A stretch of 35,716 bases of DNA, from NCBI GenBank assembly GCA_902521485.1, contig CABYRQ010000013.1:1-35716 (forward strand). Direction: 5' to 3'. The notes under the pieces were generated by a model, which was given only the letters and a program-made list of their open reading frames with translations, was not told where the DNA came from and did not search any database. Numbering within the stretch: the stretch's first letter is position 1; each line of letters starts with the position of its first letter. Source of the stretch: an uncultured Alphaproteobacteria bacterium (lineage in GTDB: Bacteria; Pseudomonadota; Alphaproteobacteria; HIMB59). Positions 6,761-15,459 of this stretch are shown one piece after another. The translations under genes were made by a program, and so were the position numbers.

Positions 6761-7467
6761 TGTTCGCAATAACTCCAAACATACTTTCAAATTTTATGAA
6801 TTCTTTATCTAGATATATTATTTTATTATCAGTATTATTAATAAGTGTTGCTATTTTTCTAATTATTTTCATTGAAAATGATTATTATCAAGGCATTTCA
6901 TTTAAAATTATGTTTATCCATGTACCCACTGCTTGGTTATCATTGGCAATTTTTTTAGTGATGGGAATTAGCAGTATCATTGGCTTAATATTTAAATCCC
7001 CAACTGCATTCATAGTTTCAAGGTCTTTGTCTCCAATAGGATTAATAATGAGTATTATCGTTTTAGTTACTGGTTCGATATGGGGAAATTTGACTTGGGG
7101 AGCGTATTGGGTATGGGATGCGAGGTTAACATCAATGTTAATTTTAGCTTTCATTTACTTAGGGCATATTCTTCTTTTATATTCATTTGAACACTTCCAA
7201 AAAGCAGATTTTGCTGCATCAATTTTAGCAATAATAGGCTTAGTTAATCTTCCTATTGTTAAATTTTCAGTTGATTGGTGGACTACTCTTCATCAAGGGA
7301 GTAGTGTTTTAAGAATAGGCGGGCCTAGTATGACTAATGATTATCTTATTACGTTATTTGTTAGTTTTTTTGGTATTTTTATGCTCACAATATTTTGGTT
7401 TTCAAACATTTTTTATATAATTGTTGAAAAAAGGAAGATAGAGAGGTCTATACTTCTAAATGACTAG
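6760..7467 (+). CDS. ccmC: Heme transporter protein CcmC
   Basis: The 235-residue membrane protein contains the tryptophan-rich WWD-type motif WGNLTWGAYWVWDARLTS (about residues 108-125), the heme-handling loop of the CcmC/CcmF family. The flanking histidines are also present: MFIHVPTAW near residue 55 and WWTTLHQGSS near 178. CcmC delivers heme to CcmE on the periplasmic side of the inner membrane. It starts at the TAATG overlap with ccmB, and its last eight bases overlap the small ccmD gene. Length and motif spacing are normal for the family. Confidence 0.94.
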   Translation: MFAITPNILSNFMNSLSRYIILLSVLLISVAIFLIIFIENDYYQGISFKIMFIHVPTAWLSLAIFLVMGISSIIGLIFKSPTAFIVSRSLSPIGLIMSIIVLVTGSIWGNLTWGAYWVWDARLTSMLILAFIYLGHILLLYSFEHFQKADFAASILAIIGLVNLPIVKFSVDWWTTLHQGSSVLRIGGPSMTNDYLITLFVSFFGIFMLTIFWFSNIFYIIVEKRKIERSILLND

Positions 7468-7591
7468 TTTAGAATTCGTTTTAATTTGCTATGGATTTTT
7501 TGTATTTGTTTGTGCTGTGACAACGATTGTAATTATGCTACTGAAGAAAAAAGTCTTTAATATGATTAGTGCGCATAATCAAACTAAATAA
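7460..7591 (+). CDS. ccmD: Small membrane protein CcmD
   Basis: A 43-residue frame starts at ATG 7460 inside the 3' end of ccmC and stops at TAA 7589-7591 inside the 5' end of ccmE. The protein (MTSLEFVLICYGFF...) has one hydrophobic segment at about residues 5-28, followed by a basic stretch KKKVF. This is the expected form and position of CcmD, which stabilises the CcmABC complex and aids release of holo-CcmE. CcmD sequences are poorly conserved, so the call rests on position, size and topology. It is easily missed because it overlaps both neighbours. Confidence 0.78.
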   Translation: MTSLEFVLICYGFFVFVCAVTTIVIMLLKKKVFNMISAHNQTK

Positions 7592-8018
7592 TCAGATAAA
7601 AAAGCGATTTATTTTTTTATTAATTATATTCGTTTGCTTTTCTGCATCAATATTTTTAATAAGCTATTCTTTAAAAGATCAAATTGCTTATTTTGTTGAA
7701 CCAACTGATCTAAAAAATATGGATGGGATAGAAAATAAGTATTTAAGGGTTGGGGGGCTTGTTAAAACAAATAGTTTAAAATTTTTAGATGGAAACTGGA
7801 ATTTTGAAGTAATTGATCAAAATCAAAATTCTGTAAATGTTGTATTTTCTAAAACACTTCCAAATCTAGTAGAAGAAAATAAAGGTATTATCGTCGAAGG
7901 AAAATTTGTAGATAACATTTTTGTTGCAGAGATAGTTTTGGCCAAACACGATGAAAACTACATGCCCCAAAGTGCTATAGACAAACTTAAAGAAGAAGGA
8001 AAATGGAGAGGAAATTAA
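7569..8018 (+). CDS. ccmE: Periplasmic heme chaperone CcmE
   Basis: The 149-residue protein has an N-terminal membrane anchor (about 14-34) and a beta-barrel OB-fold domain. The heme-binding motif LAKHDENYMP includes His127, which binds heme covalently in this family, and the downstream Tyr131. Conserved CcmE landmarks are also seen: YLRVGGLV near residue 58 and GIIVEGKF near 107. It carries heme from CcmC to CcmF in the periplasm. The start is a GTG at 7569 that overlaps ccmD by 23 bases. No alternative start leaves a complete membrane anchor. Confidence 0.94.
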   Translation: MRIIKLNNQIKKRFIFLLIIFVCFSASIFLISYSLKDQIAYFVEPTDLKNMDGIENKYLRVGGLVKTNSLKFLDGNWNFEVIDQNQNSVNVVFSKTLPNLVEENKGIIVEGKFVDNIFVAEIVLAKHDENYMPQSAIDKLKEEGKWRGN

Positions 8019-9851
8019 TTGATATCTTATTTAGGTAATAGCTCTATTTATTTTTCGTTAGGGCTAACTATCTTGTTTTATATAAATTTATTAAAGAAAG
8101 TAATTCCATCAACTACTTCTTCTTTAAGATTAATTTATTTTATAAACCTTATTCCCTTTGGTCTTTTAGTATATGCATTTTCAATATCAGATTTCACTTT
8201 ATTGAACGTTGTCGAAAATTCTTATATTAATGATCCTATTTTTTATAAAGTGACATCTGCCTGGGGCAGTCATGAGGGATCAATTTTATTATGGGTTTTT
8301 TTAATTAACTTATTTGGAGTTTTGTTCCTTTATAAAAATCAAACTGTTGAGATTCATAAAAATATATTATTTATATCAACTTTATTTATTCTTTATGTAA
8401 TAGTTAGCTCAAATCCATTTACTTATGTAGAAGCAAATGAAAATGTTTTAGGTTTGGGTCTGAATCCAATCTTGCAACATTTTTTATTTGTAATTCATCC
8501 ACCAACATTGTTCCTAGGATATATTGGTTTAATTATTCCCTTTGTGATTTCTGCACATATGCTAGTGAATAAAAACTTTTCAGAAAAATTATTCAAAGAA
8601 ATGTTGATTTGGTCAAAATTTTCATGGTTTTTTTTAACTGGGGGAATAGTTTTAGGTTCGTACTGGGCATATTCAGAACTAGGATGGGGAGGTTGGTGGT
8701 TTTGGGATCCAGTAGAAAACATCTCATTAATTCCATGGTTATTAAATACTGCCTTGATACATTCCCTTCAAGTTTCAATCAAAAGTAACCAATTAAAATT
8801 ATGGAGCCTAAATTTAGGGCTTTACTGTTTCATTGCATCAGTGTTCGGAACTTTTTTAGTTCGTTCAAATTTAATTGTATCTGTTCATAGTTTTGCCACA
8901 GATCCACTAAGAGGATTATTTTTGATTATTATAATCGCTTATTTGCTAGTTATGACAGTAAGGCTAAATATAAAAAGTATTTCTAATTTCAATGAGGACT
9001 CTTTTAATTTAGTTAGCAGAGAGAGTTTTCTTTTATTAAATAATATATTTTTTATTTGTTCTGCACTCGTTGTCTTCATTGGAACGGTTTATCCATTGTT
9101 TAGCGAAATGATTCTAAAAACATCAGTATCAGTTGGTGCACCATATTATAATTTCGCATTTAATTTGTTACTAGCACCGTTAATTTTATTCATGGCATTT
9201 GCTCCACAGATAAATTGGGAAAAACATGAAAAAAAAGATAAACAAATACCTTTTATAATTATTTTTTCATTATTTATTTGCTTGGTATCCTATTATTTTT
9301 TAAATAATTTTTATTTTGCACTAAGTGTATTTATTACAATTCCATTATTTTTAAAAAGTATATTAGTTTTAAAAAATAATTTTAAAAAAAATATAAGTTT
9401 TTATTCTCAATGGTTGGCTCATTTAAGTATTGGTTTTTTTATTATCGCAGCTGTATACACAGAACAATTTGACTACGAAGAAAATCTACTGTTTGAAAAA
9501 GAGTCCACTAATGAAGTAAAATTACAAAATAATAAAACTGCAATAATTAAAAATATTAAAGACGAAAAATTCCAAAATTTTCAAAGAATATCAGTGGACT
9601 TATTAATTTATGATGGACATAAAGAAAGAGAGCTCTCGCCTTCAAAAAATATCTACCAACCTTCAGGGCAAGTCACAAATGAGGTTAGTACCACTAATAA
9701 ACTATTTAGTCAATATTATGCAACAATATCAACAATTGAGAGCAATAAGGTTGGGATCAATTTAGTATATAAACCATTTATAAATTTATTATGGTTAAGT
9801 GCAATTATGCTTGTTTTTTCTATATTTTTATCTGTTGTTAAAAAAAGATGA
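8019..9851 (+). CDS. ccmF: Cytochrome c heme lyase subunit CcmF
   Basis: This 610-residue polytopic protein carries the WWD signature WGGWWFWDPVENISLIPW near residue 225, and an earlier WGSHEGS near residue 80. Both are hallmarks of CcmF, which with CcmH ligates heme to apocytochrome c. The start is TTG at 8019, directly after the ccmE stop, preceded by GGAGAGG at 8005-8011 with good spacing. The last four bases overlap ccmG. A periplasmic loop of about 120 residues precedes the final transmembrane helix, as is usual, and the length is only slightly shorter than the common 630-660. Confidence 0.95.
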   Translation: MISYLGNSSIYFSLGLTILFYINLLKKVIPSTTSSLRLIYFINLIPFGLLVYAFSISDFTLLNVVENSYINDPIFYKVTSAWGSHEGSILLWVFLINLFGVLFLYKNQTVEIHKNILFISTLFILYVIVSSNPFTYVEANENVLGLGLNPILQHFLFVIHPPTLFLGYIGLIIPFVISAHMLVNKNFSEKLFKEMLIWSKFSWFFLTGGIVLGSYWAYSELGWGGWWFWDPVENISLIPWLLNTALIHSLQVSIKSNQLKLWSLNLGLYCFIASVFGTFLVRSNLIVSVHSFATDPLRGLFLIIIIAYLLVMTVRLNIKSISNFNEDSFNLVSRESFLLLNNIFFICSALVVFIGTVYPLFSEMILKTSVSVGAPYYNFAFNLLLAPLILFMAFAPQINWEKHEKKDKQIPFIIIFSLFICLVSYYFLNNFYFALSVFITIPLFLKSILVLKNNFKKNISFYSQWLAHLSIGFFIIAAVYTEQFDYEENLLFEKESTNEVKLQNNKTAIIKNIKDEKFQNFQRISVDLLIYDGHKERELSPSKNIYQPSGQVTNEVSTTNKLFSQYYATISTIESNKVGINLVYKPFINLLWLSAIMLVFSIFLSVVKKR

Positions 9852-10330
9852 AGAAGCATCTTTTATTACCTGTTGTTGGATTAATAGTTTTAGTTGTAAG
9901 TGTGATATTTTACTTTAATCAATCAACTAACATAAATAATTCAAGAGATGAGGTATCAAGTTTAATATTTGTAACACCAGACTTTTACAACAATAAATTA
10001 ATTAATGAAAATACATTAGGTGAATTTTATATTGTTAATTTTTTTGCTTCTTGGTGTAAGCCGTGCTTATTAGAGCACCCTTTGTTAATGGAAATGAAAA
10101 AAAAAGGTGTAAAAATTATTGGTATTAATTTTCGAGATGATGAAGAGAATTTTAAAGAGTGGATTAATGAACATGGAAATCCTTTTGAATACATTTTAAA
10201 AGATGATGGTACCATCGCTTATGAGATGGGTTTAATTGGTGTTCCAGAGACATTTTTTATTGTTAATAAAATAATTCAAAAAAAAATACAAGGACCTTTA
10301 TTTTACGAAGATGTCGAAAGCTATTTATAA
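9848..10330 (+). CDS. ccmG: Thiol:disulfide oxidoreductase CcmG/DsbE
   Basis: This 160-residue membrane-anchored thioredoxin-fold protein has a hydrophobic N-terminal segment (4-22), the active site WCKPC with Cys70 and Cys73, and the cis-proline region GVPETFF near residue 131. CcmG keeps the CXXCH cysteines of apocytochrome c reduced in the periplasm, working with CcmH. It overlaps ccmF by four bases and ccmH by 20 bases. The length is slightly shorter than usual (about 175-185). Confidence 0.92.
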   Translation: MKKHLLLPVVGLIVLVVSVIFYFNQSTNINNSRDEVSSLIFVTPDFYNNKLINENTLGEFYIVNFFASWCKPCLLEHPLLMEMKKKGVKIIGINFRDDEENFKEWINEHGNPFEYILKDDGTIAYEMGLIGVPETFFIVNKIIQKKIQGPLFYEDVESYL

Positions 10331-10676
10331 AATAATTATATCACTTCTATTTGTTCACATTTCTGCAGTGAGCTTTGCAAATGTAAATGAACTAAGTGAT
10401 TATTACAAAACAGTCAGATGTCTAGTTTGTGAGGGGCAGAGCATTCAAGAATCTGATACAGAGTTTGCAATAAATTTAAAAGAGCAAATCCAAAAAAAAT
10501 ATAATTCTGGAATATCAATTGAGGAAATTAATCAAGAACTGATCAAAATTTATGGTGAAGAAATATCTTTTAATCCGCCTAAATATCATATTCTACTTTG
10601 GGGTACACCTTTAATTGTACTTTTAATTATTTTTATATTTATTAGAAATAAAATTAGATTTTTTAATAGAGTATAA
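10311..10676 (+). CDS. ccmH: Cytochrome c-type biogenesis protein CcmH (CycL type)
   Basis: The 121-residue protein has a Sec signal (about 1-23, cleaved after VSFA), the redox motif RCLVCEGQSI with Cys37 and Cys40, and a C-terminal membrane anchor (about 92-112). This is the short CcmH/CycL form that passes reducing equivalents to apocytochrome c and works with CcmF. Its start lies within the ccmG 3' end. No ccmI (the TPR partner) follows, since the next gene is on the other strand, so CcmI is either elsewhere or absent. Confidence 0.92.
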   Translation: MSKAIYKIIISLLFVHISAVSFANVNELSDYYKTVRCLVCEGQSIQESDTEFAINLKEQIQKKYNSGISIEEINQELIKIYGEEISFNPPKYHILLWGTPLIVLLIIFIFIRNKIRFFNRV

Positions 10677-10677
10677 A

Positions 10678-10699
10678 ATAAGTTAATTAAACAACTTAT
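10678..10699. terminator. Weak hairpin between convergent ccmH and permease genes
   Basis: ATAAGTT (10678-10684) and AACTTAT (10693-10699) form a seven-pair stem with an eight-base loop in the short gap between two convergent stop codons. It could act as a weak bidirectional terminator. It is AT-rich and lacks a clear T-run, so support is low. Confidence 0.28.
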
Positions 10700-11541
10700 C
10701 TAACCAAATTGTACTTATTAAACCGCAATCTTTTTCTCTCGTTAGTTGGTAAATGTTTATTCAATCTTCTATTAATTAAGCCAAATAAACCAATTATCAG
10801 TAATGTTAACAAAATGAAGTAAAAGCCAACAATTGGATAAGGAACAAAAGGATTAAAAGTTTTATCAGCGAAATAACTGGCATAATAAATCGCATCTCCT
10901 TTTTGTTGCCACGCTGGAAAACCAGTAAAAAATACCAATGTTGTTGCATGAAACATAAAAATTGCTTCATTTGTGTAAGAGGGCCATGCCAAGCGGAGCA
11001 TAGTTGGCCATATAATGCGTTTGAATTTTTTAATCTCTGTAAAACCAAACGCATCGGCTGATTCTAAATCTTGACTTGGGACAGCACGCAACGCTCCATA
11101 AAAAATCTCTCCTGCGTAAGCTGATGTATTAAAAAATAAAACAATTAAAGCTCCTAACCAAGCTTTAGTAAGCCAACGCGTTTCAACTGTAACAACAAGA
11201 AATCCTAGATCAATATCAAACCCTAATCTTGGTATAAGAACAAATAAATCATATGCAAAGAAAAATTGAATGAATAAAGGAGAGCCTCTAAAAATAAAAA
11301 TAAATAATCTACAAGGAGCGCTAAATAGAGATAGATTTGAATTTTTACCTAAAGCCAAAACTGTTGCAAAGAAAAATCCAAGGAGTAATGCCAAAACGGC
11401 AAAATATATGTTCCAAATCATTCCCGAACCAATTAATACAAATTGCTCGCAAAGTGTTATGTCGGCTTTTGGTAAAAGTCGCTCTCCGTAGCCTAAAGAT
11501 CTTAGGCCGTAATCAGATAGTGTTTCGAAACAGCTCGACAT
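10696..11541 (-). CDS. Polar amino acid ABC transporter permease (HisM/ArtM type)
   Basis: The 281-residue inner-membrane protein belongs to the HAAT (polar amino acid uptake) permease family. It has an FIFRGSPLFIQ segment near residue 85 and the EAA-type cytoplasmic loop GALRAVPSQDLESADAFGF near residue 150, which docks on the ATPase. An unusual N-terminal extension of about 40 residues (MSSCFETLSDYGLRSLGYGERLLP) precedes the first helix. I recall this extension from related marine alphaproteobacterial permeases. Its ATG shares one base with the stop of the upstream permease (TGATG). It forms a heterodimer with that protein and is last in the operon. Confidence 0.88.
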   Translation of the reverse strand: MSSCFETLSDYGLRSLGYGERLLPKADITLCEQFVLIGSGMIWNIYFAVLALLLGFFFATVLALGKNSNLSLFSAPCRLFIFIFRGSPLFIQFFFAYDLFVLIPRLGFDIDLGFLVVTVETRWLTKAWLGALIVLFFNTSAYAGEIFYGALRAVPSQDLESADAFGFTEIKKFKRIIWPTMLRLAWPSYTNEAIFMFHATTLVFFTGFPAWQQKGDAIYYASYFADKTFNPFVPYPIVGFYFILLTLLIIGLFGLINRRLNKHLPTNERKRLRFNKYNLVR

Positions 11542-12407
11542 CAGCCAGCCTTACCTGCCATAGTGGCTTGTCCTTGGGAAAGTCGAGCTGATATTTTGTC
11601 TAGTACAGATTGGGATAAGTAAGTCAATGATAAATAAAAAATCATTAACACTCCAAAATACCAGGCTCGCCAATCGGGATGAGGATACTCATACACACCC
11701 GTTTTAATCCCACCTAATTCTTTAGCCCAGTATACGATATCCTCAATGCCAAGAAGAAATAGAAGTGGGGTTGCTTTAATTAAAATCATCCACAAATTGG
11801 ATAGACCTGGTAACGCATAAATCCACATTTGAGGTATCAGAATTCTTCTAAAGATTTGACTTTGAGAAAAACCGTAAGCCTCTCCTGTTTCTATTTGAGA
11901 TTTTGGAACTGCTGCCATAGCACCAGACAAAACGTTGCCAGCAAAAGCTCCAAAAACAAAGCCGAAAGCTAGTAAGGCTAGTGAAAATCCATAAATATCA
12001 TGAACCCACTCGCTAGCTGTATTTAAAGGAAGTTTTGCAGCTGCACAAACGACAAAATCATTACCTTGCCTAATTGGCACAGTAACATCAGAACATAAAA
12101 CTTTATGACGCAAATATTCAAAAGCTTGATCGAGTGCTATTGGAATAAATAAAAAGAAAACTATATCCGGAATACCTCTTATCATCGCAAGATACCCTTT
12201 CCCTACAGAGCGAATAATTTTAAATGAGGATCTTGAAGCAGTAGCGCCTGCAAAACCAAATGCCATTGCCAATGGAGCAGCCAAAGAAAGCAAACCCATA
12301 ACAACTAAGAAGGAGAAATAAAATGACATATGTTTTGCTGTTGTGACATAACACGATAGCCACATTAATCCTTCTATGGACTTAGGGTCTACACAATAAC
12401 TAAACAT
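11541..12407 (-). CDS. Polar amino acid ABC transporter permease (HisQ/ArtQ type)
   Basis: This 288-residue permease is the partner of the gene that follows it. It has a conserved MIRGIPDIVFFLF segment, an EAA loop (AAVPKSQIETGEAYGFSQ) near residue 175, and the sequence LIKATPLLFLLGIEDI typical of HAAT permeases. The N-terminus MFSYCVDPKS and a long periplasmic insert (about 95-140, with several cysteines) distinguish it from E. coli HisQ. Its start overlaps the end of the oxidoreductase gene by eight bases, so import and oxidation are co-expressed. Confidence 0.88.
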   Translation of the reverse strand: MFSYCVDPKSIEGLMWLSCYVTTAKHMSFYFSFLVVMGLLSLAAPLAMAFGFAGATASRSSFKIIRSVGKGYLAMIRGIPDIVFFLFIPIALDQAFEYLRHKVLCSDVTVPIRQGNDFVVCAAAKLPLNTASEWVHDIYGFSLALLAFGFVFGAFAGNVLSGAMAAVPKSQIETGEAYGFSQSQIFRRILIPQMWIYALPGLSNLWMILIKATPLLFLLGIEDIVYWAKELGGIKTGVYEYPHPDWRAWYFGVLMIFYLSLTYLSQSVLDKISARLSQGQATMAGKAG

Positions 12408-13494
12408 TTTGAAATTCCTCTTGTGTAACTGTTTTTTGAGGGGAAAAATCTCGAATTAAACTATTTCTTTCTCCCGTTAAAACCTCATCTATCCCAAACC
12501 TACCAGCCAAAGGTGCATTAGTAATACCTGAATGCATAACTGCTAAATAAATACCATTTAATTTTTCACCTTTTTGATTTATAAGACGTCCAATTTTTGG
12601 TCTTCCATCAATTGGTAATGGTCGTGTGCCAAGTGTAAAGTGATCTAAAATCATATTTCCATTATAGTTAAGCCTAGTTGCCATGTCTTGGATAAGTTTT
12701 TCAGCAGTATAGTTAATATTTTTCTCTTGACTCAAGTCATCATCAAATTTTCCACCTATTATTAATCTTCCTTTTTCATCTTGTCTTGCATGAAAATCAA
12801 AACCCGTAATCGGATATTTCAATAATGAGGGCAATGGTTTTGTATAAACTAATAAACCTAAACTTGAAGTCATTTCAAAAGAAATATTAATTGTTGATAA
12901 TAATTCAGGAACACCAAGTCCAGCAGTTATAATTACCTCATCATCATTAATAATTTCATCATCAGTCTTGACACCAATAACATTGTTGGTCTCACACACT
13001 ATCTCTTTTACGTTAGTTTTTATTATTTTTGACTGACTAGCTTTGAAAAGTTCTTTTGTTGCTCTAACACCATCAATGGCCAAGTCATCGACACCAAAGC
13101 CTGCAATAGTTGGAGTATTTATTAAATTAGGTAAATATTCTTTTAGTTCAGATTTAGTTGATATTTTTACCGATTGCCCCCAACTTCGATGCTGCTTTAA
13201 TGTTTTTTGAAGTTCTTTCTCTTCTTGATCCCAAATAAATGCACCTTTAGACGTATAATTTAAATTTGAAATATAATTTATTAATTTTGGCCAGTAATTC
13301 AAATTAGCCAAACGAAAAGTAGCATAGTTTTTATCATTACTTGCATATCCGTTAACCCAGCCCCAAGTATTTGAAGTAGCTTGATTTTTATCACCTGGTA
13401 AATGTGATGATAAAACAGTTATCTTACTAACACCATTTTGGTAGGCATGATAGGCAAAGGATGCTCCTACAATTCCTGCCCCAACTATAATCAT
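12400..13494 (-). CDS. DAO-family FAD-dependent oxidoreductase
   Basis: The 364-residue protein begins with the dinucleotide-binding motif GAGIVGASFAYHA (Gly5, Gly7, Gly10) of a Rossmann fold. The C-terminal part shows the DAO-family region GTRPLPIDGRPKIGRL near residue 290 and VMHSGITNAPLAGR near 321. This family includes D-amino acid dehydrogenases, glycine and sarcosine oxidases and opine oxidase B subunits, which oxidise secondary or D-amines with FAD. Lying between the binding protein and the permeases of an amino acid importer, it probably acts on the imported compound. The N-terminus is very short and there is no Shine-Dalgarno sequence before the ATG, so the start is uncertain. The exact substrate cannot be read from sequence. 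Confidence 0.8.
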   Translation of the reverse strand: MIIVGAGIVGASFAYHAYQNGVSKITVLSSHLPGDKNQATSNTWGWVNGYASNDKNYATFRLANLNYWPKLINYISNLNYTSKGAFIWDQEEKELQKTLKQHRSWGQSVKISTKSELKEYLPNLINTPTIAGFGVDDLAIDGVRATKELFKASQSKIIKTNVKEIVCETNNVIGVKTDDEIINDDEVIITAGLGVPELLSTINISFEMTSSLGLLVYTKPLPSLLKYPITGFDFHARQDEKGRLIIGGKFDDDLSQEKNINYTAEKLIQDMATRLNYNGNMILDHFTLGTRPLPIDGRPKIGRLINQKGEKLNGIYLAVMHSGITNAPLAGRFGIDEVLTGERNSLIRDFSPQKTVTQEEFQNV

Positions 13495-13554
13495 TGTAAG
13501 GGGGATTTTATATTATGTTTCAATATTTATTGAATAAATATTATAGAGAAGAGA

Positions 13555-13579
13555 AAGAGGACAGATATCCCATCCTCTT
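13555..13579 (-). promoter_or_regulatory. Intercistronic hairpin after the binding-protein gene
   Basis: On the minus strand AAGAGGA and TCCTCTT form a seven-pair stem with an 11-base loop, in the 110-base gap between the binding-protein stop and the oxidoreductase start. Hairpins here commonly protect the binding-protein mRNA or partly terminate transcription, keeping binding protein in excess over permease. The following sequence is T-rich but interrupted (TTCTCTTCTCT), so a leaky terminator or processing site is more likely than a full terminator. Confidence 0.45.
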
Positions 13580-13604
13580 GTTTTGTAATTTAAATTAAAT
13601 AATT

Positions 13605-14327
13605 TTAAAAAGTTGCGGCTTCAAAACCAAACCACTTTTTAATGAGTGCATTTAGTGATCCATCGTCTTTCATGGAGCTAATAGCTGCATTCATTTTTGC
13701 TTTTAACTCTGTATCAGACTCACGGATACCCATTCCAACACCGCCGCCGATTGAAACCTCACCAATATTTGCAAATTCACCGTTTGACTCTGCAATAATA
13801 GATGCGAGATAATCACCGTCTGCTAAGACAGCGTCGGCTTCACCATTTTGCACTGCAGATATAGTCTCTTCTGCTGTTGCAAATTCAACTAAAGTTGCTC
13901 CACTTTCAGCAACATAACCTGCCTGAATAGTTGCAGTTTGAGCAGCAATAACAGCACTATCTACATCAATGTCTGCGCCACTCATTCCCATGTATACTGA
14001 TGGAGATGGTGGAAAATAATCTTGTGTAAAGTCAATCACCTCATCACGCTCTGCGGTTATTGACATACCAGCAATAATTGTATCATAGTTACCAGATACT
14101 AAATTAGGAATGATAGAGTCCCACTCGTTTATAACCCAAACACAATCTAGATTTGCACGAATACAAAGCATGTCTCCAACATCTTTTTCGAATCCATCAA
14201 CTTCGCCGTTATCATTAATAAAATTATATGGAGGATAAGCACCCTCTGTGCCCATTCTTACTGTTTCTGCAAAAGCAGAACCAAATAAAAAAAGCGCAGC
14301 AAATGATGATAGTATTATTTTTTTCAT
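13605..14327 (-). CDS. Periplasmic polar amino acid-binding protein (LAO/HisJ-like)
   Basis: The 240-residue protein has a clean Sec signal peptide (MKKIILSSF..., cleaved after AFA at about 20) and a type II periplasmic binding fold: MGTEGAYPPYNF, then GFEKDVGDMLC. Cys55 and Cys62 match the disulfide of lysine/arginine/ornithine-binding protein. Arg94 in SITAERDEVIDF is the arginine that binds the ligand alpha-carboxylate in that family. It delivers an amino acid-like ligand to the adjacent permeases. A good AAGGAG site lies at 14334-14339. Lone first-gene position plus the downstream hairpin suggest high expression. The exact ligand is not determinable by eye. Confidence 0.9.
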   Translation of the reverse strand: MKKIILSSFAALFLFGSAFAETVRMGTEGAYPPYNFINDNGEVDGFEKDVGDMLCIRANLDCVWVINEWDSIIPNLVSGNYDTIIAGMSITAERDEVIDFTQDYFPPSPSVYMGMSGADIDVDSAVIAAQTATIQAGYVAESGATLVEFATAEETISAVQNGEADAVLADGDYLASIIAESNGEFANIGEVSIGGGVGMGIRESDTELKAKMNAAISSMKDDGSLNALIKKWFGFEAATF

Positions 14328-14439
14328 AATTTTCTCCTTGTTCTTCCTCTATTACTTCGAATAAATACTTACTGAAATATAAACTAAAATAGAGTAAATA
14401 GATAAACTTTTTATAAAAACGCCTAGAATATTTGATAAA

Positions 14440-14820
14440 TTATGAAGAATAGAACAAATCTGCGTTGATTATACTACCGTTTTGAATATCTATATTTTGA
14501 TAGCGAATATTTCCCTTAATTTTTGCTGTTGACTTAATATAAATATCTTTTGCTTGGATATCTCCATCAACCTCACCCTCAATTGTAATAGTATCAGCAG
14601 TAATGGTTCCCTTAACATAAGAACTTGGTTTTAAATTAATGGTTGATGACTTTAAAGTACCTGTTAAATGTCCAGAAAAATCTATATAGTCTGTAGACTC
14701 TAAAGAGCCATTTATTTTTATATCTTTAGCTAAAGTTGATTGATTAATTGTGCTATCAGTGTCAAACATAAATTCAGTTTTTACTTCAGGTTTTTTTTCA
14801 CTAGATCCAAATAACGCCAT
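14440..14820 (-). CDS. Bactofilin (polymer-forming cytoskeletal protein), second of tandem pair
   Basis: This 126-residue protein has a short polar N-terminal arm (about 1-30, SSEKKPEVK) and then a regular right-handed beta-helix pattern of about 17-residue turns, for example INGSLESTDYIDFSGHLTG and VKGTITADTITIEGEVDGD. These are the hallmarks of bactofilins (DUF583), which polymerise without nucleotide at the membrane and organise cell shape or wall enzymes. Its ATG shares a base with the stop of the upstream bactofilin (TAATG), so the two are made together and may co-polymerise. It starts MALFGSSEKK; short hydrophobic N-termini like this mediate membrane attachment in some bactofilins. Confidence 0.9.
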   Translation of the reverse strand: MALFGSSEKKPEVKTEFMFDTDSTINQSTLAKDIKINGSLESTDYIDFSGHLTGTLKSSTINLKPSSYVKGTITADTITIEGEVDGDIQAKDIYIKSTAKIKGNIRYQNIDIQNGSIINADLFYSS

Positions 14821-15272
14821 TATTGATCACCCTCTTGATTTTCATTAATCTCACCTTCTTCAACCTCTTCATTAGAAACTGGTGAATAAGATTGGACACT
14901 ACCTCTATGTCTTAAAGTACCCTGAATTCTTGCTCCATAACTTACTTGCAATGAAGCATATTCAATTACTCCTTTGATATTTGCTGAGTTATTAACGATC
15001 AAATAATCCTCTGAATTTATTTCACCATCAACACTCCCAGAGATAGTTATCTCTTGCCCTGACATGTCTCCACTAAAAGCACCTTTACTGTTAATATTAA
15101 TATTTGAAGATTTAAGAGTTCCAGTAAGAGTTCCAGAAATATCTGAAGTTTCTGCTCCCTCTATTCGTCCATCAACTCTAACGCCGGAACCTATGTTAAC
15201 AGCTTTAGCATCATTATCTATTGGAGTAGATTGAATTTCATCACTTGTTGACTCAGTATTATTTTCATCCAT
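14820..15272 (-). CDS. Bactofilin, first of tandem pair
   Basis: This 150-residue bactofilin has a polar N-terminal arm (about 1-30), a beta-helix core from VNIGSGVRVDGRIEGAE to about residue 125, and a disordered acidic tail (NEEVEEGEINENQEGDQ). The turn pattern ISGTLTGTLKSSNININSKG aligns closely with its neighbour, so the pair arose by tandem duplication. The short AGGAT before the ATG is a weak ribosome site. The pair sits between the ABC importer operon and its ATPase gene, an unusual place. There is no adjacent LytM-type peptidase, which often accompanies bactofilins. Confidence 0.88.
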   Translation of the reverse strand: MDENNTESTSDEIQSTPIDNDAKAVNIGSGVRVDGRIEGAETSDISGTLTGTLKSSNININSKGAFSGDMSGQEITISGSVDGEINSEDYLIVNNSANIKGVIEYASLQVSYGARIQGTLRHRGSVQSYSPVSNEEVEEGEINENQEGDQ

Positions 15273-15380
15273 TAAATTATCCTAACACAATCTAAATGTT
15301 CATAAAATCTAAATTATTTTCTAAAAACATTGAATTGATTAGGTTTTTAGAACTAATTACTCAGATTATTATAAATTTAA

Positions 15381-15386
15381 TATAAT
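15381..15386 (+). promoter_or_regulatory. Possible -10 box in the bactofilin / ATPase divergent region
   Basis: The 187-base region 15273-15459 separates divergent genes and must hold promoters for both. A consensus TATAAT occurs at 15381-15386 on the plus strand, and the same hexamer occurs on the minus strand at 15373-15368. Neither has a convincing -35 hexamer, and the whole region is mainly A and T, so chance matches are likely. I see no RNA gene or repeat in it. Confidence 0.25.
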
Positions 15387-15459
15387 TTACTATATTAACT
15401 ATAAGATTTACTTTTTTAGCAATATCTTTGAAATCGAAAAAATGAAATATTACTAAATT

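Noticed and set aside
14408..14419. Palindrome TTTTTATAAAAA between the bactofilin and binding-protein genes
   Set aside because: It is pure A/T of a kind expected often by chance in this composition, with no supporting promoter or terminator context.
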